Assembly (NCBI RefSeq): GCF_001513955.1
Contig: NZ_KQ948147.1
Location: forward strand, 320,532 to 384,531
Origin: Streptomyces pseudovenezuelae
GTDB lineage: Bacteria; Actinomycetota; Actinomycetes; Streptomycetales; Streptomycetaceae
Direction of reading: 5' to 3'
DNA: 64,000 nt
The position numbers and the translations under genes are program-made. Positions 51,895 to 60,805 of this stretch are shown here, in pieces; positions within the stretch are counted from its first letter, which is position 1, and every line of letters starts with the position of its first letter. The notes under the pieces are model-generated. The model was not told the DNA's origin and did no database searches. It saw only the letters and a program-made list of their open reading frames with translations.

Positions 51895-52590
51895 ATGTCA
51901 CGTGTACTGCTGATCGAGGACGACCCCGCCGTGCGGGAGGGCGTCGCCCTGGCCCTGCGCCGCCAGAACCACGACGTCGACGCCACCGCGACCGGCGAGG
52001 AGGGGATGGACCGGCTGCGGGCCTTCCGCCCAGACATCGTCGTCCTCGATCTGATGCTGCCCGGCATGACCGGACTCGACGTGTGCCGGGGCATACGGGC
52101 CGTCGACCAGACCCTGCCGATCATCATGGCGACGGCACGCGGCGACGAAGTGGACATCGTTGTCGGTCTGGAGGCCGGCGCCGACGACTACGTCGTCAAA
52201 CCCGTACTGGCCCGGGTGCTCGACGCCCGGATACGGGCCGTCCTGCGCCGGGCGGCGGGCGGCCCACCCGGCGCCGGGGGCCTGCCGAAGATCGACACCT
52301 ACGGCGACCTCGCCGTCGACCGGGCCGGCCTGACCGTCGCGCTGAACGGCGAGCCGATCGCCCTCGCCCCCTCCGAGCTACGGCTCCTGCTCACCCTCTC
52401 CGCCTCACCGGGCCAGGTGTTCAGCCGTCAGCAGCTCCTGGAGGCGGTCTGGGAGCACGACTACCACGGCGACGCCCGCCTGGTGGACGCCTGCGTCAAA
52501 CGACTGCGCACCAAGATGTCCGAGCCACCGCGCGCACCCCGCTACATCCACACCGTGCGCGGTTTCGGCTACCGCTTCTCGGCGCCGTGA
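51895..52590 (+). CDS. OmpR-family response regulator
   Basis: A 231-residue two-domain regulator. Receiver: LLIEDDP acid pocket, phosphoacceptor Asp about 52 in VVLDLMLPG, Thr and Lys positions in MATARGDE and VVKPV. The C-terminal OmpR-type winged helix ends SAP after TVRGFGYRF. It resembles AfsQ1-type regulators, which pair with a kinase and a GerMN-type lipoprotein. ATG 51895 follows GATACT by six bases, so its message may also start at the ATG. The stop overlaps the kinase start as GTGA. Confidence 0.93.
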   Translation: MSRVLLIEDDPAVREGVALALRRQNHDVDATATGEEGMDRLRAFRPDIVVLDLMLPGMTGLDVCRGIRAVDQTLPIIMATARGDEVDIVVGLEAGADDYVVKPVLARVLDARIRAVLRRAAGGPPGAGGLPKIDTYGDLAVDRAGLTVALNGEPIALAPSELRLLLTLSASPGQVFSRQQLLEAVWEHDYHGDARLVDACVKRLRTKMSEPPRAPRYIHTVRGFGYRFSAP

Positions 52591-54047
52591 GGAAACGCCG
52601 GCTGCGGGGCCTGCGTGCCCGTCTGGTGGTGGCCTTCGGGCTCGTCGCCACCGTCGCGGCCATCACGACCGGGGCCCTCACCTTCCGGGAGGCGCGCACC
52701 GGAGTACTCCAGCAGAGCCAGGATTCCACCATCAGACAGCTGCGGGCCCAGCTCAACCAGCACGCCGCCGAACTCGCCGTACCCCCCGACGAACCGGCCC
52801 TGCGGGAGTTCGCCCACGACATGGCCGCCACCGAGTCGCAGGGCAGCTGGCGGGTGCTGGTGACCTACGGGGACCTCAGCGGTTCCTCCGCACCGGCAGA
52901 CCCCTTCACCGAGGTGACGCCCGCTCTGCGGGAGGCCGTCGGATCCAGCCGGGCCACCGTCTTCCAACGGGTGCGCGACCAGGGCCGCACCTCCCTCGTC
53001 GTCGGCATGTCGATCCTCTTCGGCGGCCGGGACACCACCCCCACCGCCACAGGCGTCCAGGTGTTCCTCGTCGTGCCGCAGACCACGGAACAGGCGTACG
53101 TCGACGCCCTGGTCACCGCCGTGGAACGGGCCATGGTGGCCGCCCTCGCGCTCGCTGTCGTGCTCGCGCTGCTCGCCGCCCGCGGGGTGCTGGTGCCGGT
53201 GCGCAAACTGCGGCTCGCCACCCGCAGGATCGCCCAAGGGCGCCTGGACACCCGGCTCGCGGTCAACGGCTCGGACGAACTCGCGGACCTGTCCCACACG
53301 TTCAACGAGACGGCCGCCGCACTGGAGGCCTCGGTCGCGGAGCTCCGCGACATGGAGTCCCGGGCCCGCCGCTTCGCCGCCGACGTCTCGCACGAACTGC
53401 GGACCCCGCTCGCCGCCATGTCCGCGGTGACCGACGTCCTCGACGAGGACGCCGCCCGACTGGATCCGGACACCGCCACCGCGGTCCGGCTCATCAGCGA
53501 GGAGACCGTCAAACTCGCCCGCCTCGTCGACGACCTGATGGAGATCTCCCGCTTCGACGCGGGCGCGGCGGTGCTGCACCTATACGAGATCGACCTCGCC
53601 GAGTCGATCCGCCGCACCCTCGCCTCGCGCGGCTGGACGGACACGGTGGACACCGAACTGCCCCCGCCCGACGCCCTGCGCGGCCGCGTCGACCCGCGCC
53701 GCCTCGACGTGGTCGTCGCCAACCTGGTCGGCAACGCGCTCAAGCACGGCGACCGTCCGGTACGGGTGCGTCTGAGCGGCGGCGACGCGGCGGCCGTCAT
53801 CGAGGTACGGGACAGCGGCCCCGGCATCCCGCCCGACGTGCTGCCCCATGTCTTCGAGCGGTTCTACAAGTCGGACACCGCCCGGATCCGCTCCGAGGGC
53901 AGCGGACTGGGCCTCGCCATCACCGCCGAGAACATCCGCATCCACGGCGGCACCGTCCGCGCGGCCAACCACCCGGCGGGCGGCGCAGTCTTCACCGTGG
54001 AACTTCCGCTGCGGCGGGACGAGTCGCCCGAGGAGGGTCCGTCATGA
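52587..54047 (+). CDS. Sensor histidine kinase (AfsQ2-like)
   Basis: A 486-residue membrane kinase. Span 1 near residue 15-35, an extracytoplasmic sensory part, span 2 near 185-205, then HAMP (TRRIAQGRLDTRLAV), DHp with ADVSHELRTPLAAMS (His269), and HATPase with NLVGNALKHG, DSGPGIP and GSGLGLAI. GTG start overlaps the regulator stop by four bases; the end overlaps the lipoprotein gene. All catalytic residues present. Confidence 0.94.
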   Translation: MRKRRLRGLRARLVVAFGLVATVAAITTGALTFREARTGVLQQSQDSTIRQLRAQLNQHAAELAVPPDEPALREFAHDMAATESQGSWRVLVTYGDLSGSSAPADPFTEVTPALREAVGSSRATVFQRVRDQGRTSLVVGMSILFGGRDTTPTATGVQVFLVVPQTTEQAYVDALVTAVERAMVAALALAVVLALLAARGVLVPVRKLRLATRRIAQGRLDTRLAVNGSDELADLSHTFNETAAALEASVAELRDMESRARRFAADVSHELRTPLAAMSAVTDVLDEDAARLDPDTATAVRLISEETVKLARLVDDLMEISRFDAGAAVLHLYEIDLAESIRRTLASRGWTDTVDTELPPPDALRGRVDPRRLDVVVANLVGNALKHGDRPVRVRLSGGDAAAVIEVRDSGPGIPPDVLPHVFERFYKSDTARIRSEGSGLGLAITAENIRIHGGTVRAANHPAGGAVFTVELPLRRDESPEEGPS

Positions 54048-54589
54048 AATCCCTGCGCCGCGTCCCGCTGCTGGCGCTCCTCGCGCTCACCTCCTGCGGG
54101 ATCCCCGCGACCGGGGTGGTGCAGGCCGGCGGCCCTGCCAGCGGGACTCTGCCTCAGACCCCGGTCTACTTCGTCGACAGGAACGGCGGGCTCGTCGCGA
54201 CGCCCCGCACGACCGAGGCGCCGGGTGAGCCCGAGGCGGCCCTGCGGCTGCTGATGGCCGGGCCGCTGGAAGGGGAGGCGGGCGTGGGCGGCCTGTTCAC
54301 CGAGGTGCCGGGCTCGGCGACCTCCGCGCCCCTGCCCACGGCCACCGCCGACGCGCCCGGCACTTCCTCGTCCGACGCCCCGACGGTGACCGTGGCGGGC
54401 GGCACGATGACGATCGGACTCCCGCCGGGCGTGGACAGGTTGAGCGACACCGGGGCGCGGCAGATGATCTGCACGGCCGCCGCCGCGTACCGCCTCACCC
54501 GCCCGTCGGTGGACGCGGTCACCGCCGAGGTGACCGACGGAGCCGGATGGCGGGTCAGAGGGTCGGACGAGGGCTGCCCCGATCGGTGA
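54044..54589 (+). CDS. GerMN-like lipoprotein
   Basis: A 181-residue lipoprotein with lipobox LTSC (Cys18). The GerMN-like fold is suggested by TPVYFVDRNGGLVATPR, EAALRLLMAGPLEGEA and the late QMICTAAA segment. Coupled to the kinase by ATGA overlap, it probably sits outside the membrane as an accessory sensor or brake, as its counterpart does in the AfsQ1/Q2 operon. The last 35 bases overlap the convergent ArsR gene. Confidence 0.85.
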   Translation: MKSLRRVPLLALLALTSCGIPATGVVQAGGPASGTLPQTPVYFVDRNGGLVATPRTTEAPGEPEAALRLLMAGPLEGEAGVGGLFTEVPGSATSAPLPTATADAPGTSSSDAPTVTVAGGTMTIGLPPGVDRLSDTGARQMICTAAAAYRLTRPSVDAVTAEVTDGAGWRVRGSDEGCPDR

Positions 54590-54953
54590 GGAGTCCTTCC
54601 GTCGCGGGAGCTGCCGGCTCGGCGGTGTCGGCCTGCCGGAGCTGGCTCAGGAGCTGGTTCTGGCCCGCCAGCAGTTCCGTGAGGATGCGGCGGGCGGCGC
54701 GCAGGAGTTCGGCGACGTCACCGCCGGCGAGGGCGTAACTCACCGTGGATCCTTCGCGGGTGGACACGACGATGCCCGAGCGCCGCAGCACGGCCAGCTG
54801 CTGGGAGAGGCTGGAGGGCTCGATGTCGATGTCGGCGAGCAGGTCGCGGACCGGCACGGGCCCGTGCTGGAGCAGTTCCAGGACACGGATGCGCACGGGG
54901 TGGCCGAGCATGCGGAAGAAGTCCGCCTTGGCCTGGTAGAGGGGCACGTGCAT
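54555..54953 (-). CDS. ArsR/SmtB-like winged-helix regulator
   Basis: A 132-residue regulator. Residues 12-85 show the winged helix: RMLGHPVRIRVLELLQHG, the recognition helix SSLSQQLAVLRRSGIV and wing STREGSTVSYALAG. It has no CVC metal motif and no cysteine, so it is not a metal sensor of the classical kind. A TGAAGA-N2-TCTTCA dyad lies about 106 bp upstream. ATG 54953 has GGGAG about 14 bases upstream; a longer start from 55043 is possible. Confidence 0.85.
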   Translation of the reverse strand: MHVPLYQAKADFFRMLGHPVRIRVLELLQHGPVPVRDLLADIDIEPSSLSQQLAVLRRSGIVVSTREGSTVSYALAGGDVAELLRAARRILTELLAGQNQLLSQLRQADTAEPAAPATEGLLTDRGSPRPTL

Positions 54954-55058
54954 GGGCGGCGCTCGCTCCCTGCCGAACGGTACGGGGTCGTCGGTGCCGA
55001 TCCTGCTGGTCGGGGACGCCGGGCGGCCACGGCTTGGGCTCATGTGGATGTGGTGACT

Positions 55059-55072
55059 TGAAGAAGTCTTCA
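55059..55072. promoter_or_regulatory. ArsR/SmtB-like dyad TGAAGA-N2-TCTTCA
   Basis: A 14-bp perfect dyad on either side of AG. ArsR/SmtB proteins often bind TGAA...TTCA repeats. It lies upstream of the minus-strand ArsR gene at 54953 and just after the LC7 gene stop, so it is a candidate autoregulatory site. Confidence 0.5.
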
Positions 55073-55108
55073 CATCGTGGGCGCACGGCGTCCCGTCCGG
55101 GAGCGGCT

Positions 55109-55483
55109 CTAGACCTCCAACTGCTGCTCCACGCGCTTGAGTTGGTGCCGGGCCATCGCGAGGTTCGAGCGGGCCTTGTCGAGGACCAGGTAGAGGAACA
55201 GCCCGTTGCCGGTGCGGCCGGTCACCAGGCGGATGAGGTGGTACTGGTTCTCGAGCGTGATGAGGATGTCCTCGATGTCGCTCTTGATCCCCAGCTGTTC
55301 CATGGTGCGGACCTTGGCGCGGATGACGTCGGTGTTGCCCGCCGCCGCGACCGTCGGGTCCAGGTCCTTGCCGCCGCCCAGGGTGCCCAGCGCCATTCCG
55401 CTGGTGTAGTCGACGACCGCGGCCGCCACCGCCCCTTCGGTCCCGGCCATCATCTCCTTCAGCGACACTTCCACACTCGCCAC
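55109..55483 (-). CDS. Roadblock/LC7-domain protein
   Basis: A 124-residue LC7/roadblock protein distinct from the CvnB pair. It begins GTG 55483 after GGGGAGG. Sequence landmarks are GAVAAAVVDYTSGMALGTLG, DVIRAKVRTMEQLG, ILITLENQYHLIRLV and LFLYLVLDKARSNLAMAR. No GTPase is adjacent. It lies 274 bp beyond the PAS-GAF-SpoIIE phosphatase stop, and that interval shows nothing recognisable. Confidence 0.88.
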   Translation of the reverse strand: MASVEVSLKEMMAGTEGAVAAAVVDYTSGMALGTLGGGKDLDPTVAAAGNTDVIRAKVRTMEQLGIKSDIEDILITLENQYHLIRLVTGRTGNGLFLYLVLDKARSNLAMARHQLKRVEQQLEV

Positions 55484-55757
55484 GGTGCCTCCCCTTGTGT
55501 CTGTGGATCGCGGCGGACCCGTGCTCGGGCCCGTCCGCCGGATTCCGGGACCGTATGCGCGGAGCGGGTGGCCGGGTGCCGGGGTCTTCGGGACTGTCTT
55601 CCGTTGACCGAACGCCATACCCGCAGGACCGCCCGCGGGGCCACAACTGGCCTTCCAGGGGCCGAAGATGACGCCCGGAGCGGACTCGGTGCCGCCCGGC
55701 CCGGCCCGGCCCGGCTCGGCCGGGAGGCGCGGGCGTGTGCGGTGGGCCGAGCCGGGG

Positions 55758-57515
55758 CTAGAGCGTGCGGGCCGCCAGGAGCGTCACGTCGTCCTCGGAC
55801 TGGGCGGGGGCCAGCCGGTCGAGGACGGTGGTCAGGATGTCCGGCAGCGGGTGCCCGGCCGCGATGGGCGTGCCGGCGAGGGCGGCGAGGCTCGTGTCGA
55901 TGTCCTCGCCGCGCCGCTCCACGAGCCCGTCGGTGTAGGCCAGCAGCAGGGTGCCCGGCGGCATCGGGCAGGGCCGGCTCTCGTATCCGCCGGCACCCGT
56001 GCCCAGGGGAGGCCCGACCGGCAGGTCCGCGAGCTCGGGGGCGGCGCCGGGCCGGACCAGCAGGGGCGGGACATGGCCGGCCGTGGCCAGGACCGCCTGT
56101 CCGGCGGCGGGGTCCAGGAGGACCAGCACACACGTGGCGACGCGGTCCAGGTCGAGCGCGTGGGCGGTGCGGTCCGCCTCGGCGAGCAGCTGGCCGGGGG
56201 CGAGCCCCTGCAGGGCCAGCGCCCGGAGCAGGGAGCGGTACTCGCTCATGGCCGCGGCGGCCCGCACCCCGTGCCCCATGACGTCCCCGACCACGAGCAG
56301 GGTGCGTCCCGAGGGCAGCGCGACGGCGTCGAACCAGTCGCCGCCGACCTCGGCACCCCGCCCGGCGGGCAGATAGCGGCTGGCGATCTCCACTCCGGGC
56401 CCCGGTATGTGCGGGGTGGCCAGGAAGGCGCGCTGCATCTCCAGCGCGGTCTCGTGCTCGTGGGTGTAGCGCAGGGCGTGCCCGATGCCGGTCGCGGCCC
56501 GCGCGGTCAGCAGCTCCAGCAGCTCGACGTCGTCCGGTGTGAACTCGGGGGAGTGCGCCCGGCGACCGAGCATCACCGCCCCGACGGGCTCGCCGCCGAC
56601 CATGAGGGGCAGGTAGGCCACGGAGTGCAGCGCCAGGGCGCGGTAGCGCTCCAGCCGCTGGCGTGTGGGGGCGAGCATGCGCAGGGTGTCGTCGTCGGGC
56701 CGGTTGAGCACCATGGGCTTGTGCGCGGTCAGGACGTGGGACATCGACGAACTGGCCTGGTGGAAGATCACCTCGCCGCTTCTGGTCGCCGGGGTGAGCG
56801 GCTCGGGCACACCGGGAGCGGCGGCCACCGCCATGCGTCGCAGCCGCACCGGGACGGGGGTGGCCGGTGCCCTGCGTGTGCCCTCGGGGTCGAGCACGTC
56901 CACGGCGGCGTAGTCGGCGAACCGCGGCACCAGCAGGTCGGTCAGCGCCCGGCAGGCCTCGGCCGCGTCGAGCGTGCCGCCGACCCGGGAGGCGGTCTCC
57001 TCCAACAGCTCCAGGCGTTCCTGGGCCCGCCGGAGCGACTCGCGCTGGCGGATGCCCTCGGTGACCTCCATGACGACGGCGGCGACACCGAGGATCCCGC
57101 CGTCCTCCGCCTCCAGCCGGTGGAAGGCGCCGAGCCACCAGCGCGGCACGTCCACCGTGTGGTCGGGCACCCGGCCGTCGAACACGACCGTCTGCGGCCG
57201 TCCGGTACGGAGCACTTCGCGGGCCACCTCCGCGGAGGGCCCGGAGCCGGGTATCACCTCCGGCATGGGACGGCCGAGGTGCTCGTCGACGGACAGGCCG
57301 TTGAACCCGGCCAGGGTGTCATTGAGGTACAGATAGCGCAGGTCGGTGTCCAGGATCGCGACGGCCGCCGGTGTCCCGTCCAGGAACCGGCGGGCGGTCC
57401 ACAGCTCGTCCAGCACCTGCCCGGTCCCCGCCGCCCGGGCCGCCTCGGACAGCTCCCGCACGGTCCCGGAGGACAGGAGGGGGGCGGATCGCGCGGACAG
57501 GCGGGGGTGGGTCAT
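55758..57515 (-). CDS. PAS-GAF-SpoIIE (PP2C) phosphatase
   Basis: A 585-residue cytoplasmic signalling protein. Order: PAS domain about 40-160 (AVAILDTDLRYLYLNDTLAG), GAF domain about 190-345 and a SpoIIE-type PP2C domain about 370-585 with GGDWFDAVALP, VVGDVMGHGVRAAAAM and LLLAYTDGLVE metal-site motifs. Such proteins dephosphorylate anti-anti-sigma factors in response to the sensed signal. No anti-sigma partner is encoded next to it. Confidence 0.93.
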   Translation of the reverse strand: MTHPRLSARSAPLLSSGTVRELSEAARAAGTGQVLDELWTARRFLDGTPAAVAILDTDLRYLYLNDTLAGFNGLSVDEHLGRPMPEVIPGSGPSAEVAREVLRTGRPQTVVFDGRVPDHTVDVPRWWLGAFHRLEAEDGGILGVAAVVMEVTEGIRQRESLRRAQERLELLEETASRVGGTLDAAEACRALTDLLVPRFADYAAVDVLDPEGTRRAPATPVPVRLRRMAVAAAPGVPEPLTPATRSGEVIFHQASSSMSHVLTAHKPMVLNRPDDDTLRMLAPTRQRLERYRALALHSVAYLPLMVGGEPVGAVMLGRRAHSPEFTPDDVELLELLTARAATGIGHALRYTHEHETALEMQRAFLATPHIPGPGVEIASRYLPAGRGAEVGGDWFDAVALPSGRTLLVVGDVMGHGVRAAAAMSEYRSLLRALALQGLAPGQLLAEADRTAHALDLDRVATCVLVLLDPAAGQAVLATAGHVPPLLVRPGAAPELADLPVGPPLGTGAGGYESRPCPMPPGTLLLAYTDGLVERRGEDIDTSLAALAGTPIAAGHPLPDILTTVLDRLAPAQSEDDVTLLAARTL

Positions 57516-57607
57516 CTGGTGTGATTCCTCGAAGTTCCGGAGTCCGATTCGTCATACTTGTGGCGTATTGGACCACATTCGAGGGGGTCGCGGCTATGAG
57601 CTGTGTC

Positions 57608-57895
57608 TCACCCGCCGCTCACCAGCTTCTCGAAGAAGAACTCGTGCTTCAGGAACGAGGTCTCGTGCTCCGTCCCCGGATACGGCGGGACCAGCTGCGC
57701 GGCCTGGAAGAGCCGCCAGCCGTCCTCCAGGGCGGCGACACCCGTCTCGTACGGTGGCTCGTCGCTGTCCCCGGTCGTGGGACGGGTGGTGCCCGTGCCG
57801 TCGTAACGGGCCCAGCCGATGACCCGTGAGTCGAGCGCGGAGGTGTCCAGGTACAGGACGAGAACCTGCTGGCGCACGGTGGTGGACATGGTCAC
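57608..57895 (-). CDS. Small unknown protein coupled to the dioxygenase gene
   Basis: A 95-residue protein (GTG 57895; GAGGAG six bases upstream). It overlaps the upstream dioxygenase stop by four bases (GTGA), so both are made together. It has a VLVLYLDTSALDSRVIGWAR stretch and ends EFFFEKLVSGG; the middle is acidic. I recognise no family. The length and coupling suggest a partner or regulatory subunit of the dioxygenase. Confidence 0.75.
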   Translation of the reverse strand: MTMSTTVRQQVLVLYLDTSALDSRVIGWARYDGTGTTRPTTGDSDEPPYETGVAALEDGWRLFQAAQLVPPYPGTEHETSFLKHEFFFEKLVSGG

Positions 57896-58713
57896 GCCTG
57901 GCTCCTCTGTGCGGCGGGCCGGTTGGCGATACGGGTGGCCCAGTACTCGATGTCGAACGTGGGATCGCCGGTCAGGGCCCGCCACAGCCTGATCCGGTTG
58001 AGGATCTCCAGTCGGCCGGTGGCCTGCTCGTACCAGGGGAAGCCGCGTCCCAGCTCCTCCCGGACGGCGGGCGCGTCCAGGTCCGCGGTGTCCCACAGCC
58101 GCACCTGCGGCACGGTCGGGTTGAAGCGGATCTTGTACATGTGGCGGACGATGTCGCTGTCGTTGCGCCGCCCGCCGTGCCAGATCCCGTGGTGCAGCAG
58201 CGCGACCGTGCCGGCCGGGCAGGTCAGCCGGGTCTGCCCGCGCAGGTTCTGGTAGCGCCCGGTGTCGGACTCGTTGGTACGCCGCAGATGGCTGCCGGGC
58301 ACGATGAGCGTGCCGCCCATCTCGGCGGTCACCTCCTGCGGGTAGTACATGAGCTGCACGTCGAACGCGTCGGTCCGCAGATCGATGACGGCGTCCCCGT
58401 GCAGCGGCTGCGCACTGCCCTCACGCGGCTCACGGGTGTGCACGTGATGGTGGTCGACGGTCGGATCCGGGCCCACCAGGCTCTCCAACGCGCCCGCGAC
58501 GGCGGGCAGTTCGACGAGCCGGCGGGTGAAAGAACCCTCGGGGAACGCCTTCGGCACGGGCGTGCCGTACGGCACGGAGGGCAGCCCGGCGGCGAAGACC
58601 GCGAGCGCCTCCTCGTTCATCTCCGGGGGCACGATGCCGTCCAGGCGCAGAAAGCCGTGGGCCGTGAACCGCGCCACCTGGGCGGAGCTCAGCAGCTGTC
58701 GTGTGGTTGACAT
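57892..58713 (-). CDS. Phytanoyl-CoA-dioxygenase-like (PhyH) enzyme
   Basis: A 273-residue non-heme iron, 2-oxoglutarate-dependent oxygenase. The iron-binding HxD is in PLHGDAVIDL, the distal His in LLHHGIWHGG, and VPGSHLRR supplies the typical 2-oxoglutarate-side segment. Substrates of this family are diverse, including ectoine and lipid-type compounds. The gene is divergent from an AraC regulator across a 70-bp interval and is followed by the coupled small gene. No strong ribosome site is visible before ATG 58713. Confidence 0.88.
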   Translation of the reverse strand: MSTTRQLLSSAQVARFTAHGFLRLDGIVPPEMNEEALAVFAAGLPSVPYGTPVPKAFPEGSFTRRLVELPAVAGALESLVGPDPTVDHHHVHTREPREGSAQPLHGDAVIDLRTDAFDVQLMYYPQEVTAEMGGTLIVPGSHLRRTNESDTGRYQNLRGQTRLTCPAGTVALLHHGIWHGGRRNDSDIVRHMYKIRFNPTVPQVRLWDTADLDAPAVREELGRGFPWYEQATGRLEILNRIRLWRALTGDPTFDIEYWATRIANRPAAQRSQA

Positions 58714-58741
58714 ACGGCAACGGTAGGAACAGTCACCCTGA

Positions 58742-58764
58742 TCGTCGTGGGCTGTAAACGACGA
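58742..58764. promoter_or_regulatory. Dyad TCGTCGT-N9-ACGACGA between AraC and PhyH genes
   Basis: The 7-base arms are exact complements and fill most of the short divergent interval between starts at 58713 and 58784. AraC proteins usually prefer direct repeats, so this may be a site for AraC acting at both promoters or another regulator. Confidence 0.55.
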
Positions 58765-58783
58765 CCACTGGTAATTTTCCACC

Positions 58784-59560
58784 ATGACCCGTCATGTCGA
58801 CCTGGCCCTCGACCTGCCGCCGCACGTGGAGAACGCGGGCATCGGCGTCCACGGCTCCGCGGGCCCGCACGACGTGTTCCGCCTCCCGCGCCTGTGGCAG
58901 CTCCATCTCTACGGCTACTCGGGCGCCCTGGAGCTCGGCGGCTCCCGGCACCCGATCCGCCCCGGACACGTGAGCCTCGTCCCGCCCGACACCGAGGTGC
59001 ACTTCCACTACGACGCCACCCGCTGCGAGCACTTGTACGCCCACTTCCGGCTGCCCGGCGACGGCGAGCGACGCCGGGTCCCGGTGATGCAGGACGCCGG
59101 CGCGGACGCGGCGGCGCTGACCGGACTGCTGCGGCAGACGGTCGCGGCGAGCGCGCAGTCCCCGGCCCGGGCCTCCGCGGAGCTGTGGACCGTGCTGTGG
59201 CGCACCACCGGCCTGGCCGGCGCCGGCCAGGACCGGGCCCGGCACCCCGCGCTGCGCACGGCGATCGCCCACATCGAGGAGCACCTGGCCGGCCCGCTGA
59301 CCGTCCCCGGCCTCGCCCGTGCCGCCGGGGTCTCGCACACCCATCTGACCCGGCTGTTCCGCGAGGACACCGGGCACACCGTCGTCGCCTACATCCGGCG
59401 CCGCCGCATGGAACGCGCCCGCCACCTGCTCATCGCCTCGACGCTGGCCATCCCGGCGATCGCGGCGACCGTCGGCATCCCCGACCTCCAGGCCTTCAAC
59501 AAGACCTGCCGCAAGGAGCTGGGAGCCTCGCCTCGCGCGGTACGGGAGCGGCACGGATAG
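58784..59560 (+). CDS. AraC-family transcriptional regulator
   Basis: A 258-residue regulator: N-terminal cupin-like ligand domain (LELGGSRHPIRPGHVSLVPP, DTEVHFHYD), C-terminal double HTH (TVPGLARAAGVSHTHLTRLF and AATVGIPDLQAFNKTCRKEL). Divergent from the PhyH gene and likely its activator, with ligand perhaps a substrate of that enzyme. Confidence 0.93.
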   Translation: MTRHVDLALDLPPHVENAGIGVHGSAGPHDVFRLPRLWQLHLYGYSGALELGGSRHPIRPGHVSLVPPDTEVHFHYDATRCEHLYAHFRLPGDGERRRVPVMQDAGADAAALTGLLRQTVAASAQSPARASAELWTVLWRTTGLAGAGQDRARHPALRTAIAHIEEHLAGPLTVPGLARAAGVSHTHLTRLFREDTGHTVVAYIRRRRMERARHLLIASTLAIPAIAATVGIPDLQAFNKTCRKELGASPRAVRERHG

Positions 59561-59568
59561 AGCGGGGC

Positions 59569-59781
59569 TCACACGGGTGCCGCCACCGTGCGCCGGGCAC
59601 CCCGTCGCCGGGTCCGGTGGCCGCCGTCCGCGGCGTAGCGGACGAACGAGACCGTCGTGACGTACGGGCTGACGGGGGTGCTGCTGCCCAGGGCCGGCAG
59701 GACCGGCGACGCGGTCACCGCCCACGACCCGCACGGACAGGGCGATTGCCAGGCCGAGCGCGATCGCTGCCGCGCCGTCAT
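59569..59781 (-). CDS. Possible small coupled reading frame
   Basis: A 70-codon frame whose ATG at 59781 overlaps the amidohydrolase stop as ATGA. The sequence is arginine-rich at both ends with no recognised domain; an adjacent frame offers a short hydrophobic run. Either a poorly conserved small protein or chance; the overlap is its only support. It occupies the otherwise empty 59561-59777 interval. Confidence 0.3.
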   Translation of the reverse strand: MTARQRSRSAWQSPCPCGSWAVTASPVLPALGSSTPVSPYVTTVSFVRYAADGGHRTRRRGARRTVAAPV

Positions 59782-60677
59782 TCCCTGCCGGTGAGCAGTC
59801 GCCGCGGGTTCGCGATCCGGAAGGCGTAGGCCGCCGCTCCGCCGAGCCCGTGGCCGGGGTGCTGCGGCGGCTCCGCGTACGGCCGGTCCGAACCCTGGAC
59901 CACGGCTTCCACGCCCAGGGCCCGCACGACCGACTCGACCGCACGCGGCCCGTACGAGGACGTCTCGACGAACACCGACGGGTCCGGCCGGGTCCCGCCG
60001 CCCCCGCGCGCGGCGAACCGCTCCCCGTGCAGCGGAGCCAGCCCGGCCAGCAGCGCGAAGCAGACCCGCAGCCGTGGGTGACGGGGGCGGCCGAAGGCGC
60101 GGAAGGCGAACCAGGCGGCGTGCATCTGCTGGACGTAGGGCACCATCGCGGGCCACCAGCCCGGTCCCTCGCAGCCACCGGCCGCGGGCCCGGGATGGAC
60201 GAAGAGCGGAAGGTCGCGCTCCGCCAGCAGATCGAGCAGCGGCGCACACCGCGCGTAACCGGCCGCGTCGACCAGGGCGTCCGCGGGCAGTTGGAGGCCG
60301 ACGAAGCCCTGGTCGAGCCGGTCGGCCGTCGCCCTGGCATCGATGTCCCGCACGCAGGCGGCCGCCCACGCCCCGAACGGCTCGGGCAGCGCGGCCGCAC
60401 CTTCGTGATAGGCGTCCAGCAGCGGCCGCGCCTCCGCCCCGGGCAGCCACTCCACGCCGATCGGAGCCGAGAGGGAGACGAGCGCGAGACCGAGACCGTC
60501 GGTGGCGGCGAGTTCCGCGCGCCGGGTCACGTCGTGGTCGGCGGGCGGCAGGTCGTAGGGCGGCTCACCGTCCAGGTACAGCGTCCAGCCGTCCAGGTAC
60601 GGCGGTTCGCGGCGCGCCCTCAAGGCCGTCACCAGCGACGGGCTCCACAGATGCTGGTGCACGTCGACATTGGTCAT
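59778..60677 (-). CDS. Amidohydrolase (TIM-barrel) family protein
   Basis: A 299-residue metal-dependent hydrolase of the amidohydrolase-2 type. It starts MTNVDVHQHLW, with the metal-binding HQH, then LPLFVHPGPA and later VQGSDRPYAEPP with the catalytic Asp. GGGAGGAG lies 5 bases before ATG 60677. Possible reactions include lactone or decarboxylative cleavage. It may act with the dioxygenase module, but the 1-kb spacing leaves this open. Confidence 0.87.
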   Translation of the reverse strand: MTNVDVHQHLWSPSLVTALRARREPPYLDGWTLYLDGEPPYDLPPADHDVTRRAELAATDGLGLALVSLSAPIGVEWLPGAEARPLLDAYHEGAAALPEPFGAWAAACVRDIDARATADRLDQGFVGLQLPADALVDAAGYARCAPLLDLLAERDLPLFVHPGPAAGGCEGPGWWPAMVPYVQQMHAAWFAFRAFGRPRHPRLRVCFALLAGLAPLHGERFAARGGGGTRPDPSVFVETSSYGPRAVESVVRALGVEAVVQGSDRPYAEPPQHPGHGLGGAAAYAFRIANPRRLLTGRE

Positions 60678-60805
60678 GGCACTCCTCCCACCCGGGCCCG
60701 CGATGTGCACCGGACTCCGCAGGCCTCCATGATCTCGTGGTCCACCGCCCCCGCGTCCACCCCGCGGGCGTCGTGAGGTCGACCGCCCTTGCCGGGACCC
60801 GTGGT

